Source of the DNA: an uncultured Marinicella sp.
GTDB lineage: Bacteria > Pseudomonadota > Gammaproteobacteria > Xanthomonadales > Marinicellaceae
Direction of reading: 5' to 3'
Length of the DNA: 64,000 nucleotides
Assembly (NCBI GenBank): GCA_947502595.1
Contig: CANNAM010000001.1
Location: 62,001-126,000 of the forward strand
Part shown: piece after piece, positions 53,977 through 63,287 of the stretch
Layout: each line of letters opens with the position of its first letter
How positions within the stretch are numbered: the first letter of the stretch is position 1
Made by a program: the position numbers and the translations under genes
Notes under the pieces: model-generated
The model's database searches: none
What the model saw: only the letters and a program-made list of their open reading frames with translations
What the model was told of the DNA's origin: nothing

Positions 53977-54627
53977 TCAAGTTGTTTTTTGTTGACCGCT
54001 GGGGAAATGATGGCTGTAACCATCGTTGAACAGTTTGAATTTGGGCATCACTGTTTGGAATAAGGCAGCATCTAGCAGGCCATTGAGCCATTGTTGTAAC
54101 TCAGTAAAAGGCAATTCATCAAACCAAGGCTTGTCCACAAAAGCATATTGGCGGATGAATGGAAACAGTGCTGTATCGGCCAAGCGGATGGTATCACCCA
54201 ATAAAAATGCAGATTTATGTAGCCGTTGGTTGAGCATTTCAAGGTGTGGGAGGGTTAACTCACGGTGCTCAGCTGCACTCAATTCAGGGTATCTGTCGGC
54301 GTATTTATAGCGGTCTAACAAAGGTTTGAAGCTGTGGTCATTGTGTTTGATCAACTGCATGCTTGCTGCCTGGTTTTGTAACCAATCATCAGGGTCATGT
54401 TGTTCAAGCGCCCAGAGCATGATGGCTGAACTTTCATCTAAAACTTCACCGCTGGTGGTTATTAACACCGGTACCGTACCTTTGGGCGAATGTTTGAGCA
54501 TGTCAGCGGGTTTGTCTCTGAGTACCAATTCTCGCAACTCGCATTCAATGCCTGAATAAGCCAGTGCCATGCGCGCTCTGATCGCGTAAGGACAACGCCT
54601 GAAACTGTAAAGTATGGGTTCAGTCAT
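53977..54627 (-). CDS. glutathione S-transferase family protein
   Basis: The N-terminal thioredoxin-like domain has YSFRRCPYAIRARMALAYSG, the cis-proline GTVPVLI and the glutathione loop LDESSAIMLWAL. An all-helical C-terminal domain contains GDTIRLADTALFPFIRQY. Length 216. The CPY motif at the active site suggests a Cys-type enzyme (reductase or omega-like) rather than a detoxifying transferase. It could in principle supply the isomerase step of tyrosine catabolism, but the SSCS-type motif of maleylacetoacetate isomerases is not present. It overlaps the YwbE gene by eight bases. Confidence 0.86.
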   Translation of the reverse strand: MTEPILYSFRRCPYAIRARMALAYSGIECELRELVLRDKPADMLKHSPKGTVPVLITTSGEVLDESSAIMLWALEQHDPDDWLQNQAASMQLIKHNDHSFKPLLDRYKYADRYPELSAAEHRELTLPHLEMLNQRLHKSAFLLGDTIRLADTALFPFIRQYAFVDKPWFDELPFTELQQWLNGLLDAALFQTVMPKFKLFNDGYSHHFPSGQQKTT

Positions 54628-54814
54628 GAATGATTTTAACTCGGCCCACTTCGCCGCTGTCTAGTTGAACTTTGATGCCGTGCGGGTGATTCGGTGAATT
54701 GGTCAAGATGCGCGCAATGCAACCACGTGTCAGTTCACCACTGCGTTGGTGGTTTTTCTGAACCACTGATACTTCTTTGCCAACAGATAAGTCACTGCGT
54801 TTATTTCCAGACAT
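54620..54814 (-). CDS. YwbE family protein
   Basis: Small conserved protein of 64 residues. The family core ELTRGCIARILTNSPNHPHG, then IKVQLDSGEVGRVK, is intact. The function is unknown. It precedes and overlaps the glutathione S-transferase gene by eight bases, suggesting one transcript. Confidence 0.9.
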   Translation of the reverse strand: MSGNKRSDLSVGKEVSVVQKNHQRSGELTRGCIARILTNSPNHPHGIKVQLDSGEVGRVKIIHD

Positions 54815-54842
54815 GATGATTTTGTTTCAGTTAAAAGGCCAT

Positions 54843-54848
54843 TATAAT
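54843..54848 (+). promoter_or_regulatory. candidate -10 box of the YciI-family gene
   Basis: A perfect TATAAT lies about 30 bases before the ATG at 54877. The -35 region (TTTGTT at a 16-base spacing) is weak. Confidence 0.4.
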
Positions 54849-54876
54849 CGACCCTTCTTTCTATGTTGAGTTAATC

Positions 54877-55176
54877 ATGTATTTTGCAATCATTTCAACC
54901 GATGTTCCAGATTCATTGGCACTGAGGTTAACCGTTCGTGATCAACACTTGGCTCGTTTACATGCGCTCAATGATGCAGGCAGGTTATTGGTTGCAGGAC
55001 CGCATCCTGCCACCGATGAGGTTAATCCAGCACAACCGGCATTCACTGGTTCATTGGTGATTGCCGAATTTGACTCTCTGCAGACTGCGCAAGCCTGGGC
55101 CAATGCCGACCCTTACATTGCGGCAGGTGTTTATGCCAATGTGGTGGTCAAGCCTTATCTGAAGGTCTTACCTTAA
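54877..55176 (+). CDS. YciI family protein
   Basis: Ferredoxin-like alpha/beta protein of 99 residues. The conserved His and Asp of the family are seen in [22 protein letters not shown] and in [20 protein letters not shown]. Members have been proposed to be small hydrolases or enzymes acting on phenolic compounds. No function can be given here. It starts divergently from the YwbE gene. Confidence 0.9.
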   Translation: MYFAIISTDVPDSLALRLTVRDQHLARLHALNDAGRLLVAGPHPATDEVNPAQPAFTGSLVIAEFDSLQTAQAWANADPYIAAGVYANVVVKPYLKVLP

Positions 55177-55200
55177 GTCTGTCCTAAATGCTCAGTCAGC

Positions 55201-55746
55201 TCAGTCTTGCAGTTGCCAGACCAAGGTGTCTCCCTCTAGGGTCAGTTGTAGTTTGAGGTTACGTCCGACTCGTTTCAGGTGTTGGGCAATTGTTAAAGTG
55301 TAGCGCTGTTCGGTGCCGTTTGTGTGCCAAACCAATTCAGGGTTTTCAGTAATGAAGCCTAAATCAACGCTGTCTGCTTGTTCGCGTTTTAGTTTCACCT
55401 GCATGCTGCGATCTGGTAATTGAATCTCAACTTTTACCGCCCTTTCTGGACCCTTATATAGGCATTCACACAACACTTTGGGTTGGCTGTATTGGTAAGC
55501 ATGTTTGCCCAGCCACAAAACCGTGCCGGCATGTGGTATGAAGTTGGTGGCAATCTCCACCCCTTTATAACGGATAGTCAACAGCAACAAGGCAAAACCA
55601 AAGGCCATGAATGAAAATAACAGCAAGAAACCGCGAAAAAAGTCACTGATGGTGAAATTATCAGGGGAGCTGTCTGGTATGTAGACCCACAGTAAAATCC
55701 ACAGCAGGGCAAGCAATATAAAAAATGAAACTGATTTTCTGAACAC
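55201..55746 (-). CDS. hypothetical membrane protein
   Basis: Not a family I recognise. The 181-residue product has two membrane helices (about 6-25 and 38-60) separated by a short loop containing DNFTISDFF. A soluble C-terminal part with alternating beta-strand pattern follows (KVEIQLPDRSMQVKLKREQ). The start is GTG at 55746. It lies between convergent yciI and a phosphatase gene read the other way. A role in the envelope is only a guess. Confidence 0.6.
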   Translation of the reverse strand: MFRKSVSFFILLALLWILLWVYIPDSSPDNFTISDFFRGFLLLFSFMAFGFALLLLTIRYKGVEIATNFIPHAGTVLWLGKHAYQYSQPKVLCECLYKGPERAVKVEIQLPDRSMQVKLKREQADSVDLGFITENPELVWHTNGTEQRYTLTIAQHLKRVGRNLKLQLTLEGDTLVWQLQD

Positions 55747-55876
55747 GTTAAAGGCCCGAATAAATCAATAATTTTAACCGATTGGATATCAATATTGAGT
55801 CAAATAACCATCATTACATTGCCACCAATTGTTCATGATGCTGTTAAAATATCTTATTTGTTAAATCAGGACTGTT

Positions 55877-56374
55877 ATGAAAATTTCGATTGTTGGCCTG
55901 TCGGTGCTACTGCTGCTCAGTTCGGTGGCTTATGGCAACAGTATTTATTTGAGCCGCCATGCGGAAAAAGCAGCTGATGGCAGCAAAGATCCGGTGTTGA
56001 CTCAACAAGGTCAAGTGCGTGCACAGAATCTAGCCAGTATATTGGCCAGTGCGAAAATTGAACACATTTATGCCACTGATTACCAACGCACACAACTAAC
56101 CGCCAAGCCATTGGCAGATAAGCTAGGCCTGGAAGTCAAATCTTATGACCCCAACCAACTGACTGTTTTTGCCACACAATTACAACAACTCAAGGGCAAT
56201 ATTCTGGTGGTAGGGCACAGCAACACCACCCCTGAGTTGACCCATTTACTGTCAGGCCAGCCAGTGAACAGCATGGCTGAATCTGAATACAATTACCTGT
56301 ACCAAGTGGTGACAGTAGGGACTGGAAAAATGCTCAATACCCTAAACACCCTGACCAGTCCAAAAGCTGAATAA
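55877..56374 (+). CDS. secreted histidine phosphatase (SixA-like)
   Basis: Small periplasmic or secreted member of the histidine phosphatase superfamily. A signal peptide (MKISIVGLSVLLLLSSVAYG) is followed by the catalytic motif SRHAEK with the phospho-accepting His. The second His is in VVGHSNTTPEL, and an arginine in TDYQRTQLTAKPL is the expected phosphate contact. Length 165 is near SixA, but SixA is cytoplasmic, so the substrate probably differs. AGGA precedes the ATG. The stop abuts the stop of the opposite-strand gene with no gap. Confidence 0.86.
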   Translation: MKISIVGLSVLLLLSSVAYGNSIYLSRHAEKAADGSKDPVLTQQGQVRAQNLASILASAKIEHIYATDYQRTQLTAKPLADKLGLEVKSYDPNQLTVFATQLQQLKGNILVVGHSNTTPELTHLLSGQPVNSMAESEYNYLYQVVTVGTGKMLNTLNTLTSPKAE

Positions 56375-58225
56375 TTAACCTTCAAAACCATGCTTAAATA
56401 TGATGTCGTTGTCGTAGGTTTCATCGGCGCCGGCATCATAGATGGCTGCAGGATTGTTGTCTTGATTGATAACAGTTGGGTCGTCCCAACCACGAAACTC
56501 CATATCGATGTCTTTGCTTCCGGCAGTGTTAATGCACATATCAACGGCTGGTGACAGCGATGCGTTAAGGTGATAATCACCATTGGTCCTGTCTTTAAAT
56601 TCAGGATCTCCGACAAACAATGAAAAACCATCAATTGAATTAATGTCGTGGGCTAAAATACACTCGAATTCGGTGGTGCCGGTATTGGCATTTAAAACAG
56701 CGCCTGAACTGCTGTCGTGAACGATTGATCTTTTTACAGTTAAGTGACTGTTCAAAAGACTAGAAACACCAAACACCGATTCAGTGGCGTGGTTATCGGC
56801 AAAAGTACTGTGAAGAACCAGGAGCTCAGCGCCACCAGCAGCGCGAACCACATATTTATCTTGATAAGTTAGGCCATCATTGCCATTGTGGTTAAAGACA
56901 CTGCCATCAATGATTAAAGCAGCTGATTCGCCAACTGCAGAGACGGCTGTGCCAAAATCGGCGCGGTTATTTTCTAAATAGGACTTGTTAAGCACAACAA
57001 TACTGTTGTCATTATAAATTGCGCCACCTTGTCCATTCGAAGCACTTGCTGAGTTAGACTCAAATAAATTACATTTATCATCAATATGACTGTTCCAACA
57101 GTTTTTAGCAAACCTCTGTATGTATAATTGCGCACCCTCATGAACACTGATGGCTCCACCATGAAATGCCGAATTATTATCAATCCAAACCTGCGACATC
57201 TCTACCAATGTTGTCGCGCCCTTGATAAGTATGGCGCCGCCATTACCTTGGTCAGATAAATCAGAGTCACCTCGGTTACCATTGAATCTAACCGGGCGTA
57301 TGTTATCCCCCAAACAATTACTGCCTTCACAAACCTTTCGGCCAATTAAATTGATGCGTGCACCATTATTGGCGTAAAGCCCACCCCCGCCATCTTTAGC
57401 TAAGTTGCCTACCATGCCTGCTGAATACATTGAAAATGTACAACCACCACTGATAAATGCACCACCACCTTTACCATTACTGGCGGTGACCTGATTAAAT
57501 ATTAAGCCACTGTCAGAAGCCATTGTTATGGATGCATCACTGCCTGAACAATAAATACCACCGCCGACTAGACTGGCTGTATTGGATGAAATAGTGGTTT
57601 CAGTCATGATTATATCGGTGTTTGTTACACCGTTATTTAAACCCAAAATGGCCAGCCCAGATCCTGAATTATTACTGATTGTGACATTTTCTAAAGCCAC
57701 TTGGGCATCGGCATTAAATGCGGTTAAGCCGGCACCTAATTGTGTGCTGGTGGCTGTGCCATTTTTTAAAGCCATGTTTTTTAAACTGATGGTATTTCTT
57801 AATACCTCTCCAGCAATCCTTAAGGCAGGTAATGCAGCGTTGCTTCCATCAACTTGCACTTGAGTGGTGTCTGGCCCAAAAGGCAAACCAGCATCAAAAC
57901 AATCATCGTAACCACCGATTAAAGAGACATTGATTTCATCGATAATTAGATTTTCGTTGTAGGTTTTATTGGTGGCGATTCGAATCTCACCGCTACCAGC
58001 GAAAGGAATGCTGTTGATGGCGTCTTGAATGTTGCTGAAATGACAACCGATGGAATCGGCACCAACCGTTATAAAACTACCGGAGGCCTGTTTCGTGAAT
58101 TCTTTAAAAGACTTCAATAGCTCAATATCCTGCTGTACTTGTGTGGTGAAATTTTTATCCTGATTACCGGCAAACAGCCAAGACAGGTGTGTGATTAAAA
58201 AAACCAATGTAATTATTCTGAACAT
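56375..58225 (-). CDS. secreted right-handed beta-helix protein with GFE C-terminal tail
   Basis: Strong AAGGAG Shine-Dalgarno and signal peptide (MFRIITLVFLITHLSWLFAG) mark the start. About 560 residues of beta-helix follow, with ladders such as LENVTISNNSGSGLAILG and MTETTISSNTASLVGGGIYC. Several short Gly/Asn/Ser strands hold pairs of cysteines. Near the end FKDRTNGDYHLNASLSPAVD resembles the closing module of polymorphic beta-helix proteins, and the last residues NDIIFKHGFEG carry the common tail. Not closely paired with the tandem copies at 48-51 kb, so it is a separate lineage. No enzyme motif is visible. Confidence 0.8.
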   Translation of the reverse strand: MFRIITLVFLITHLSWLFAGNQDKNFTTQVQQDIELLKSFKEFTKQASGSFITVGADSIGCHFSNIQDAINSIPFAGSGEIRIATNKTYNENLIIDEINVSLIGGYDDCFDAGLPFGPDTTQVQVDGSNAALPALRIAGEVLRNTISLKNMALKNGTATSTQLGAGLTAFNADAQVALENVTISNNSGSGLAILGLNNGVTNTDIIMTETTISSNTASLVGGGIYCSGSDASITMASDSGLIFNQVTASNGKGGGAFISGGCTFSMYSAGMVGNLAKDGGGGLYANNGARINLIGRKVCEGSNCLGDNIRPVRFNGNRGDSDLSDQGNGGAILIKGATTLVEMSQVWIDNNSAFHGGAISVHEGAQLYIQRFAKNCWNSHIDDKCNLFESNSASASNGQGGAIYNDNSIVVLNKSYLENNRADFGTAVSAVGESAALIIDGSVFNHNGNDGLTYQDKYVVRAAGGAELLVLHSTFADNHATESVFGVSSLLNSHLTVKRSIVHDSSSGAVLNANTGTTEFECILAHDINSIDGFSLFVGDPEFKDRTNGDYHLNASLSPAVDMCINTAGSKDIDMEFRGWDDPTVINQDNNPAAIYDAGADETYDNDIIFKHGFEG

Positions 58226-58552
58226 ACTTTACTCCTTGAAACTCAATTTGATTGACTGTTATCGTAGGATTTAAAGGGGTTTAAAACATGGGGATGAGAT
58301 AATGATTATGTATGGATTATGTGTGTTAGAGTAATACAGCTGTATCTGCAGGACTGCCCTGAGAGACCCTGATATTGGTGCACCTGCCTTGCCCCGCATC
58401 AGAGTTCGACCCAAGCGGTTAACTCAGTGGCAAAATATGATTCGCTGTCACATCCCAACTTATTTGGCACCCGCAAGGGGTGAAGCTGCGGGCAAGCCTC
58501 GCAGCGACAGAAACAGTTCTTCGACTTTAAGGAGTTAAACTAATCCGAATAT
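58226..58552. other. intergenic region with two adjacent GC-rich hairpins
   Basis: Of these 327 bases, the outstanding part is 58468-58505. CACCC-5-GGGTG (58468-58482) is followed two bases later by GCTGCG-9-CGCAGC (58485-58505). Neither is followed by T on the minus strand, so they look more like a REP-type element than a terminator. No open frame is seen. Confidence 0.45.
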
Positions 58553-60739
58553 TTACTCAAAATCATCAGTAAATATCAAATCAATATAGTTCGCTTGCCA
58601 ATGCTGTAATAAGGCTCTGAAGGCTGCGGCTTTAATCACCGATGGCAAGGCACCGGATTGGTCTAAATCATTGACTCCATGGCAGCCACCACAGGCCCTG
58701 ATTTCACCGGGTTGAAAGGTAATCCAATAACGCTCACGCACCACCGGTGTACCCGACGGATCTAAAGATTGCCAGGCCATGGCCCTTCGCGCTGGTACAA
58801 AAGCGGCTACAGAACCATCCGGATAGATTTCAGTGCTGCCAGCTGGTGCGCTGACTGAAGGTGGGTTGTTGGCAATGGCCTGCGTGTTATGCAAGTATTG
58901 GGCAATCACCCTTTGCCCGGCATCAGGTGAATTGATACCACCTGAACCGCGTACCTGATCACCTTGTAAGAATTGCATATGCGCAATGTCATATAACTTT
59001 CCGGCATTGCCAATGGTCTGATGAGACGAACTGGCCACTTTCAGATTATAGGGTTGTTGTAAGTCAGCAGCATCTCGGGTGGTCACGTCGCGCATCACCA
59101 CCACGGCTAAGTTTTGTGCCCTTAAGTAGGCTTTGAACACACTGGCATCGACATTCTCTTCTGCGAAAACCTGTGCCTCAGGTGATTGTATGACACTGCC
59201 GGTCATGGGTGGTGGTGTTCTGGCCACCACTTCAACAGGCTGAAGTTCCCACAAAGGGCCGTTGTAAGACACCAAAACATCCGGGTCATAATAGGAAACA
59301 GTGGCAGGGCTTAAATTGTTGATGGAAGCACTGGGAACATAGTCACCGGCACCATTTTCACTGTATGTTTTGATGGTATAAGCATACCTTGGCAGCGGGT
59401 TGGCTCGGGTGCCTTCATTTAAATTGCCTCGGGTTTCATAAGTATGAGATGCCAGCAGTGTGCCATTGGTTAACATCACTGGATCCCGCGAGAAGCCGAT
59501 GTGCTCGGCAGGTGGTGAGTCGCTGGTGTCGCGGGTGGATTCATGGGTGATGTTTTCTACCACAACCAAATCCGGTCGATCACCATCAGCCAAGTTAAAG
59601 GCAATGATTTGGCCACCATTATGGGTGGCAAACTCAGGCGCCTCGATGGCCACAAAACGACCGTCTTGATTCGGGTCCTCATGCAGCATAAAAGCATTTA
59701 GTATGGAATTGGTGTTGGGTCGATTGATACCAGGAATAAATTCATGCAAATCATTGTCATCATTGATGCTGCGATTGAAATAGCTGTGTAGTTCATGTCT
59801 GCCCACATGATTTAACGTCTCTTCTTCGGTGCCATCTTGGTTGATTTCCCAAGGAAAAAAATGGTTGATGGTGTGACCCTCTAAGTTGGTCCCGGCCAAT
59901 AATCCAGATTCTTCTGCTCGCGGTTCAGGAAACACCTCTAACACACTGTCCACCCTTGGGGCATTGGCATCAGTGGGTTCAACCAAATAATTAAAAGCTT
60001 CAATATTATTAACCGGTGAGGCTTGTTGGTCTCTTTGTAAATGGTCCCAGCGGGTAAAAACCAAGCGTCCGGCACTGTCAATCAAGGGCGAAAATGAACC
60101 CGATGGTGAGTGTTGTAATAAGGTCACTTGTCCTGTTGCTCGGTTTAATTTCCACAAGCCGGTATTGGTCGCTGTTGATTCATATTCATCTTTTTGTGGG
60201 TAGTTAAAACGGTTCTTGGTTCTGGGCATATCGGTGGTAAAAATGATGCTGTCATCTGAACCATAAATGGCTGATATATTGTTGTAGTTGGCTGGTTGAT
60301 TGGCCAGATGCGTAATCACCGCTGTTTGTCCCTGGCCTAGGCCACTGATTTCATAGATTTGCCAGAAATAATTCCGCTCACCAAACTGCTCTTCAGGTGC
60401 ACCAATGACCATACTGAACAGGGCTTTGCTGGCGCTCCAATGCACCGCAGGGTCGCGCACTGCAATGGCATCAGCGCCTTGAAAACCGGTGCTGCCAAAA
60501 CCAGCTTCTCGGGTTAAGTTCCTTAAAGTCCCATCAGGGTAACGAATGTACAAATCACCACCACGGCCGCTGACACTGATTTCACCGGAATGATTAGCAA
60601 AGGTCGAGCCAATGGTGGCAAAATCCGCCGCAATAGGGAACTGGGTGACAAATAGAATTGGGTTATTTAATGGGGTGCCTGCCAGAGTTAAACCGAACAC
60701 TGAAATGAGTAAGGAAACCACAATATACTTTTTGAACAT
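58553..60739 (-). CDS. secreted HZS-alpha-like protein with one haem c motif and DFE C-terminal tail
   Basis: The N-terminal part, starting near PILFVTQFPIAADFATIGST and followed by GRGGDLYIRYPDGTLRNLT, resembles the propeller domain of hydrazine-synthase-alpha-like proteins found in many non-anammox bacteria. Near the end ERYWITFQPGEIRACGGCHGVN gives a CxxCH haem c site (about residue 688, counted from the longer start). The tail IDLIFTDDFE is a variant of the common one. The start at 60739 (MFKKYIVVSLLISVFG) is preferred over 60754 because GAGAG lies just upstream. True hydrazine synthesis is not implied, as the partner subunits and the catalytic haems are not visible. Confidence 0.8.
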   Translation of the reverse strand: MFKKYIVVSLLISVFGLTLAGTPLNNPILFVTQFPIAADFATIGSTFANHSGEISVSGRGGDLYIRYPDGTLRNLTREAGFGSTGFQGADAIAVRDPAVHWSASKALFSMVIGAPEEQFGERNYFWQIYEISGLGQGQTAVITHLANQPANYNNISAIYGSDDSIIFTTDMPRTKNRFNYPQKDEYESTATNTGLWKLNRATGQVTLLQHSPSGSFSPLIDSAGRLVFTRWDHLQRDQQASPVNNIEAFNYLVEPTDANAPRVDSVLEVFPEPRAEESGLLAGTNLEGHTINHFFPWEINQDGTEEETLNHVGRHELHSYFNRSINDDNDLHEFIPGINRPNTNSILNAFMLHEDPNQDGRFVAIEAPEFATHNGGQIIAFNLADGDRPDLVVVENITHESTRDTSDSPPAEHIGFSRDPVMLTNGTLLASHTYETRGNLNEGTRANPLPRYAYTIKTYSENGAGDYVPSASINNLSPATVSYYDPDVLVSYNGPLWELQPVEVVARTPPPMTGSVIQSPEAQVFAEENVDASVFKAYLRAQNLAVVVMRDVTTRDAADLQQPYNLKVASSSHQTIGNAGKLYDIAHMQFLQGDQVRGSGGINSPDAGQRVIAQYLHNTQAIANNPPSVSAPAGSTEIYPDGSVAAFVPARRAMAWQSLDPSGTPVVRERYWITFQPGEIRACGGCHGVNDLDQSGALPSVIKAAAFRALLQHWQANYIDLIFTDDFE

Positions 60740-60835
60740 ATTCACTCTCTTCATTAAATTAAAATAGACTAATAACCAACATACTTTTAATCGGCTTACA
60801 AAACATCAAAAGACATTTGTTGTTATAGCAATTGT

Positions 60836-62113
60836 TCACTCAAAACCGTGTTTAAAAATCACATCGATCGCTACTGAACTTTCATAAGCACCCATATCAA
60901 CCACTTCTTGATGTATTCTCATTTCACCATCTATATCAGTCACAATATAGTCAGGTACAGCTGAATTAAGTCCTGAATTGAGCGCCGGCGATAGAGACTG
61001 CAATCGTAGGTTTGTACCACTGACAAATAACGGGTCTTGTTCAATGTCATTGGTGCCGGCAGTATAATTATTGCTGGCATTGCCAAAAACTAAATTAAAA
61101 TCATTGTTAACTGTGGCGTCAAAATCATTGAGGTTTATCCCGGACTGGCTGTTAAAGGCGATAATGTTATTAAAAAATGTGGCATTACTGGTGGCGCCTA
61201 AATCATCTCTGCCACCGTATGAAATACCTATCTTATTAAAAGCCAAGGTATTGTTAATTACCTCAAAATTAGCATGCCCGAAACCACTCGAGTTGTTAGA
61301 TAAAGCAATGCCAGCTGGCCTACCGGCAATATTGGACTGGCCGGATATGACATTATTAATCGCTCTGGCTGTTAGAAAGCCACCGGTTCCATTTAAGCGA
61401 AGACTGATGCCGGAATTAAAATTTTGCCCTGAAATTTCATTATCGATAACATCAACAAAAAAACTGCTGTGAGAAGATCCATAAACACTTATCGCTGCTT
61501 CCTGACCTGTGTTTGAAGCGGTTATGCGATTGTTGGCGATGACAGCCAGGTTACCCGTTCCCAAAAAACTGCCTATAGATATTCCTGAAACAACTTCATC
61601 CTCGATATTAATGTTGTTTCCTTCAACTAATACTATTACCGGCCCATAAGGTGGCGATGCATTTCCTGATGAAACTTCTATGGCAGGCCTGAAAGATGAA
61701 TCTTCAACAACATTGTTGCGAAAAGTAACATCAAATGTTCCTTGTCCACCTTGAACAGCCCTGAAATTGCCAGTTTCTAAAGTCAACCCTTCAATAACCA
61801 CTGTTATGTCTTCATCCGATCCAGAAAAATTCAGCGAGGTAAAGCTGGGAAACACCGGATTAAATCCATCGGCAGCCCTTAAAGTAAAACTTTTTGCCGG
61901 ACTGACAGCAATGTTTGACTGACTCGGCAGAATATGGCCTCTCACTTCAATAGTTTCACCATCGGCTACACCATTGATACAGGACTCTAAATCATTGATA
62001 ATATTACAAGGTGCTGGGCCGCTAGGCCAGTTTACAAGTGCCATCGAAGGCAAATTAACCAGCATCAGTAAAGTAAACATCAAGCTAAAATATTTTAAGT
62101 TTAATTTTTTCAT
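60836..62113 (-). CDS. secreted right-handed beta-helix protein with GFE C-terminal tail
   Basis: A signal peptide (MKKLNLKYFSLMFTLLMLVN) follows an AAGGAT Shine-Dalgarno. The mature part is a beta-helix with periodic motifs (VIVLVEGNNINIEDE, LAVIANNRITASNTG, FFNNIIAFNSQSGIN), resembling the pectate lyase superfamily. Near its end IVTDIDGEMRIHQEVVDMGA is typical of such proteins, and the last residues IDVIFKHGFE are the common tail. The two genes upstream in coordinates (56375 and 58553) are on the same strand and share the tail, which suggests a locus of related exported proteins. Confidence 0.8.
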   Translation of the reverse strand: MKKLNLKYFSLMFTLLMLVNLPSMALVNWPSGPAPCNIINDLESCINGVADGETIEVRGHILPSQSNIAVSPAKSFTLRAADGFNPVFPSFTSLNFSGSDEDITVVIEGLTLETGNFRAVQGGQGTFDVTFRNNVVEDSSFRPAIEVSSGNASPPYGPVIVLVEGNNINIEDEVVSGISIGSFLGTGNLAVIANNRITASNTGQEAAISVYGSSHSSFFVDVIDNEISGQNFNSGISLRLNGTGGFLTARAINNVISGQSNIAGRPAGIALSNNSSGFGHANFEVINNTLAFNKIGISYGGRDDLGATSNATFFNNIIAFNSQSGINLNDFDATVNNDFNLVFGNASNNYTAGTNDIEQDPLFVSGTNLRLQSLSPALNSGLNSAVPDYIVTDIDGEMRIHQEVVDMGAYESSVAIDVIFKHGFE

Positions 62114-62231
62114 AACAATTTATCCTTCATTTTTAAGTAACCATCGGTGCTTTAGTCATTCGAAGACAGCGCTAAACATGCCATCATTAATACAGGCATC
62201 AAATGACACAAAACACCGAGGCTAGTTATTA

Positions 62232-63287
62232 TTAAGCCTTCACTTCTAAAATTAAATTAAACGGTGTTTCAGCGGCTTTTTCACAGTAACTGAAGCCGCC
62301 GGCTTTGATGGTTTCTGTTAACCTCGATAAGCCTGCTTGTGCACCCAAAGCCAAACCCACTTCTTGGTTCATGGAACATGGGACACATAATTGGGTTGAG
62401 AACGCATAGAAGGCACGACCAACCGGGTTGAGGTTGTCTTTAATGGAATCTTTAGCAAACGGCTCAACAATCATGCATGAACCATCGGACTTCAAAGCTT
62501 GCTTGGCATGGGCGCATGCACCCACCGGATCACCCATGTCATGTAAACAATCGAAGTATGTAATGAGATCAAAATTTTTATCGGTATAGTTTTTTGCGGT
62601 GGCCACTTTAAATTCGATGTTGTCTAAACCTGCTTCTTCAGCGCGTGCCTGCGCATAATCAATGGACTCTTGGTGGTAGTCGATGCCAATAAAATGTGAG
62701 TTAGGAAAGGCTTTCGCCATGATGAGTGTTGAAGCCGCATGGCCACAACCAATGTCAGCGACTTTGGCGCCTTGGGTCAGTTTCTCACTGACACCATCCA
62801 AAGCCGGAATCCAATTGTTAATCAGATTACCTGAATACGATGGACTGAAAAATTTCTCTGTACCACAAAAAAGGCAGGTGTGGTGATCGCCCCATGAAAC
62901 ACCTTCGCCAGTTTTAAAAGCTTCCAGCATTTTGGGTTCATCATGATATAAAGAAGCAATGACATAAAAAGCACCGGTCATAAAAACCGGACTGTTTGAA
63001 TCCCCAAATACCGCCACCTGTTCCGGCGTCATAAAGAATTGGTGTTTGTCACTGTCATATTCGACATAGCCTGAGGCTGCTTGCGCTGCCAACCACTCTT
63101 GTACATAACGTAACGCCGTGCCGGTTTTATCCGCCAATTCACTGGCACTTAAATGCCCAGATTCTCCTAAGGCTTTATACAGACCTAATTTATCACCAAG
63201 GGTGATTAAAGGGCCATTAGCCGCGGCACCCATTTCGACCACCACTTGTCCTAACAGCTGCTGAAGTTTTTCGTCTTTGATCGTCAT
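62232..63287 (-). CDS. SAM-dependent methyltransferase with N-terminal winged helix
   Basis: The N-terminal part (about 20-105) resembles the winged-helix/dimerisation domain of O-methyltransferases (LITLGDKLGLYKALGESGHL, TALRYVQEWLAAQAASGYV). The methyltransferase core has VADIGCGHAASTLIMAKAFP (SAM-binding), then FIGIDYHQESIDYAQ and DLITYFDCLHDMGDPVG. Length 351. Such two-domain enzymes include Rv2258c-like proteins; the substrate is unknown. Two Cys-rich spots (HTCLFCGTE, TQLCVPCSMN) are present. Confidence 0.86.
   Translation of the reverse strand: MTIKDEKLQQLLGQVVVEMGAAANGPLITLGDKLGLYKALGESGHLSASELADKTGTALRYVQEWLAAQAASGYVEYDSDKHQFFMTPEQVAVFGDSNSPVFMTGAFYVIASLYHDEPKMLEAFKTGEGVSWGDHHTCLFCGTEKFFSPSYSGNLINNWIPALDGVSEKLTQGAKVADIGCGHAASTLIMAKAFPNSHFIGIDYHQESIDYAQARAEEAGLDNIEFKVATAKNYTDKNFDLITYFDCLHDMGDPVGACAHAKQALKSDGSCMIVEPFAKDSIKDNLNPVGRAFYAFSTQLCVPCSMNQEVGLALGAQAGLSRLTETIKAGGFSYCEKAAETPFNLILEVKA

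Noticed and set aside
53977-54627. Maleylacetoacetate isomerase for the tyrosine pathway
   Set aside because: The active-site region is RCPYAIRAR, not the Ser-Ser-Cys-Ser type of that enzyme, and the gene is 8 kb away on the other strand.
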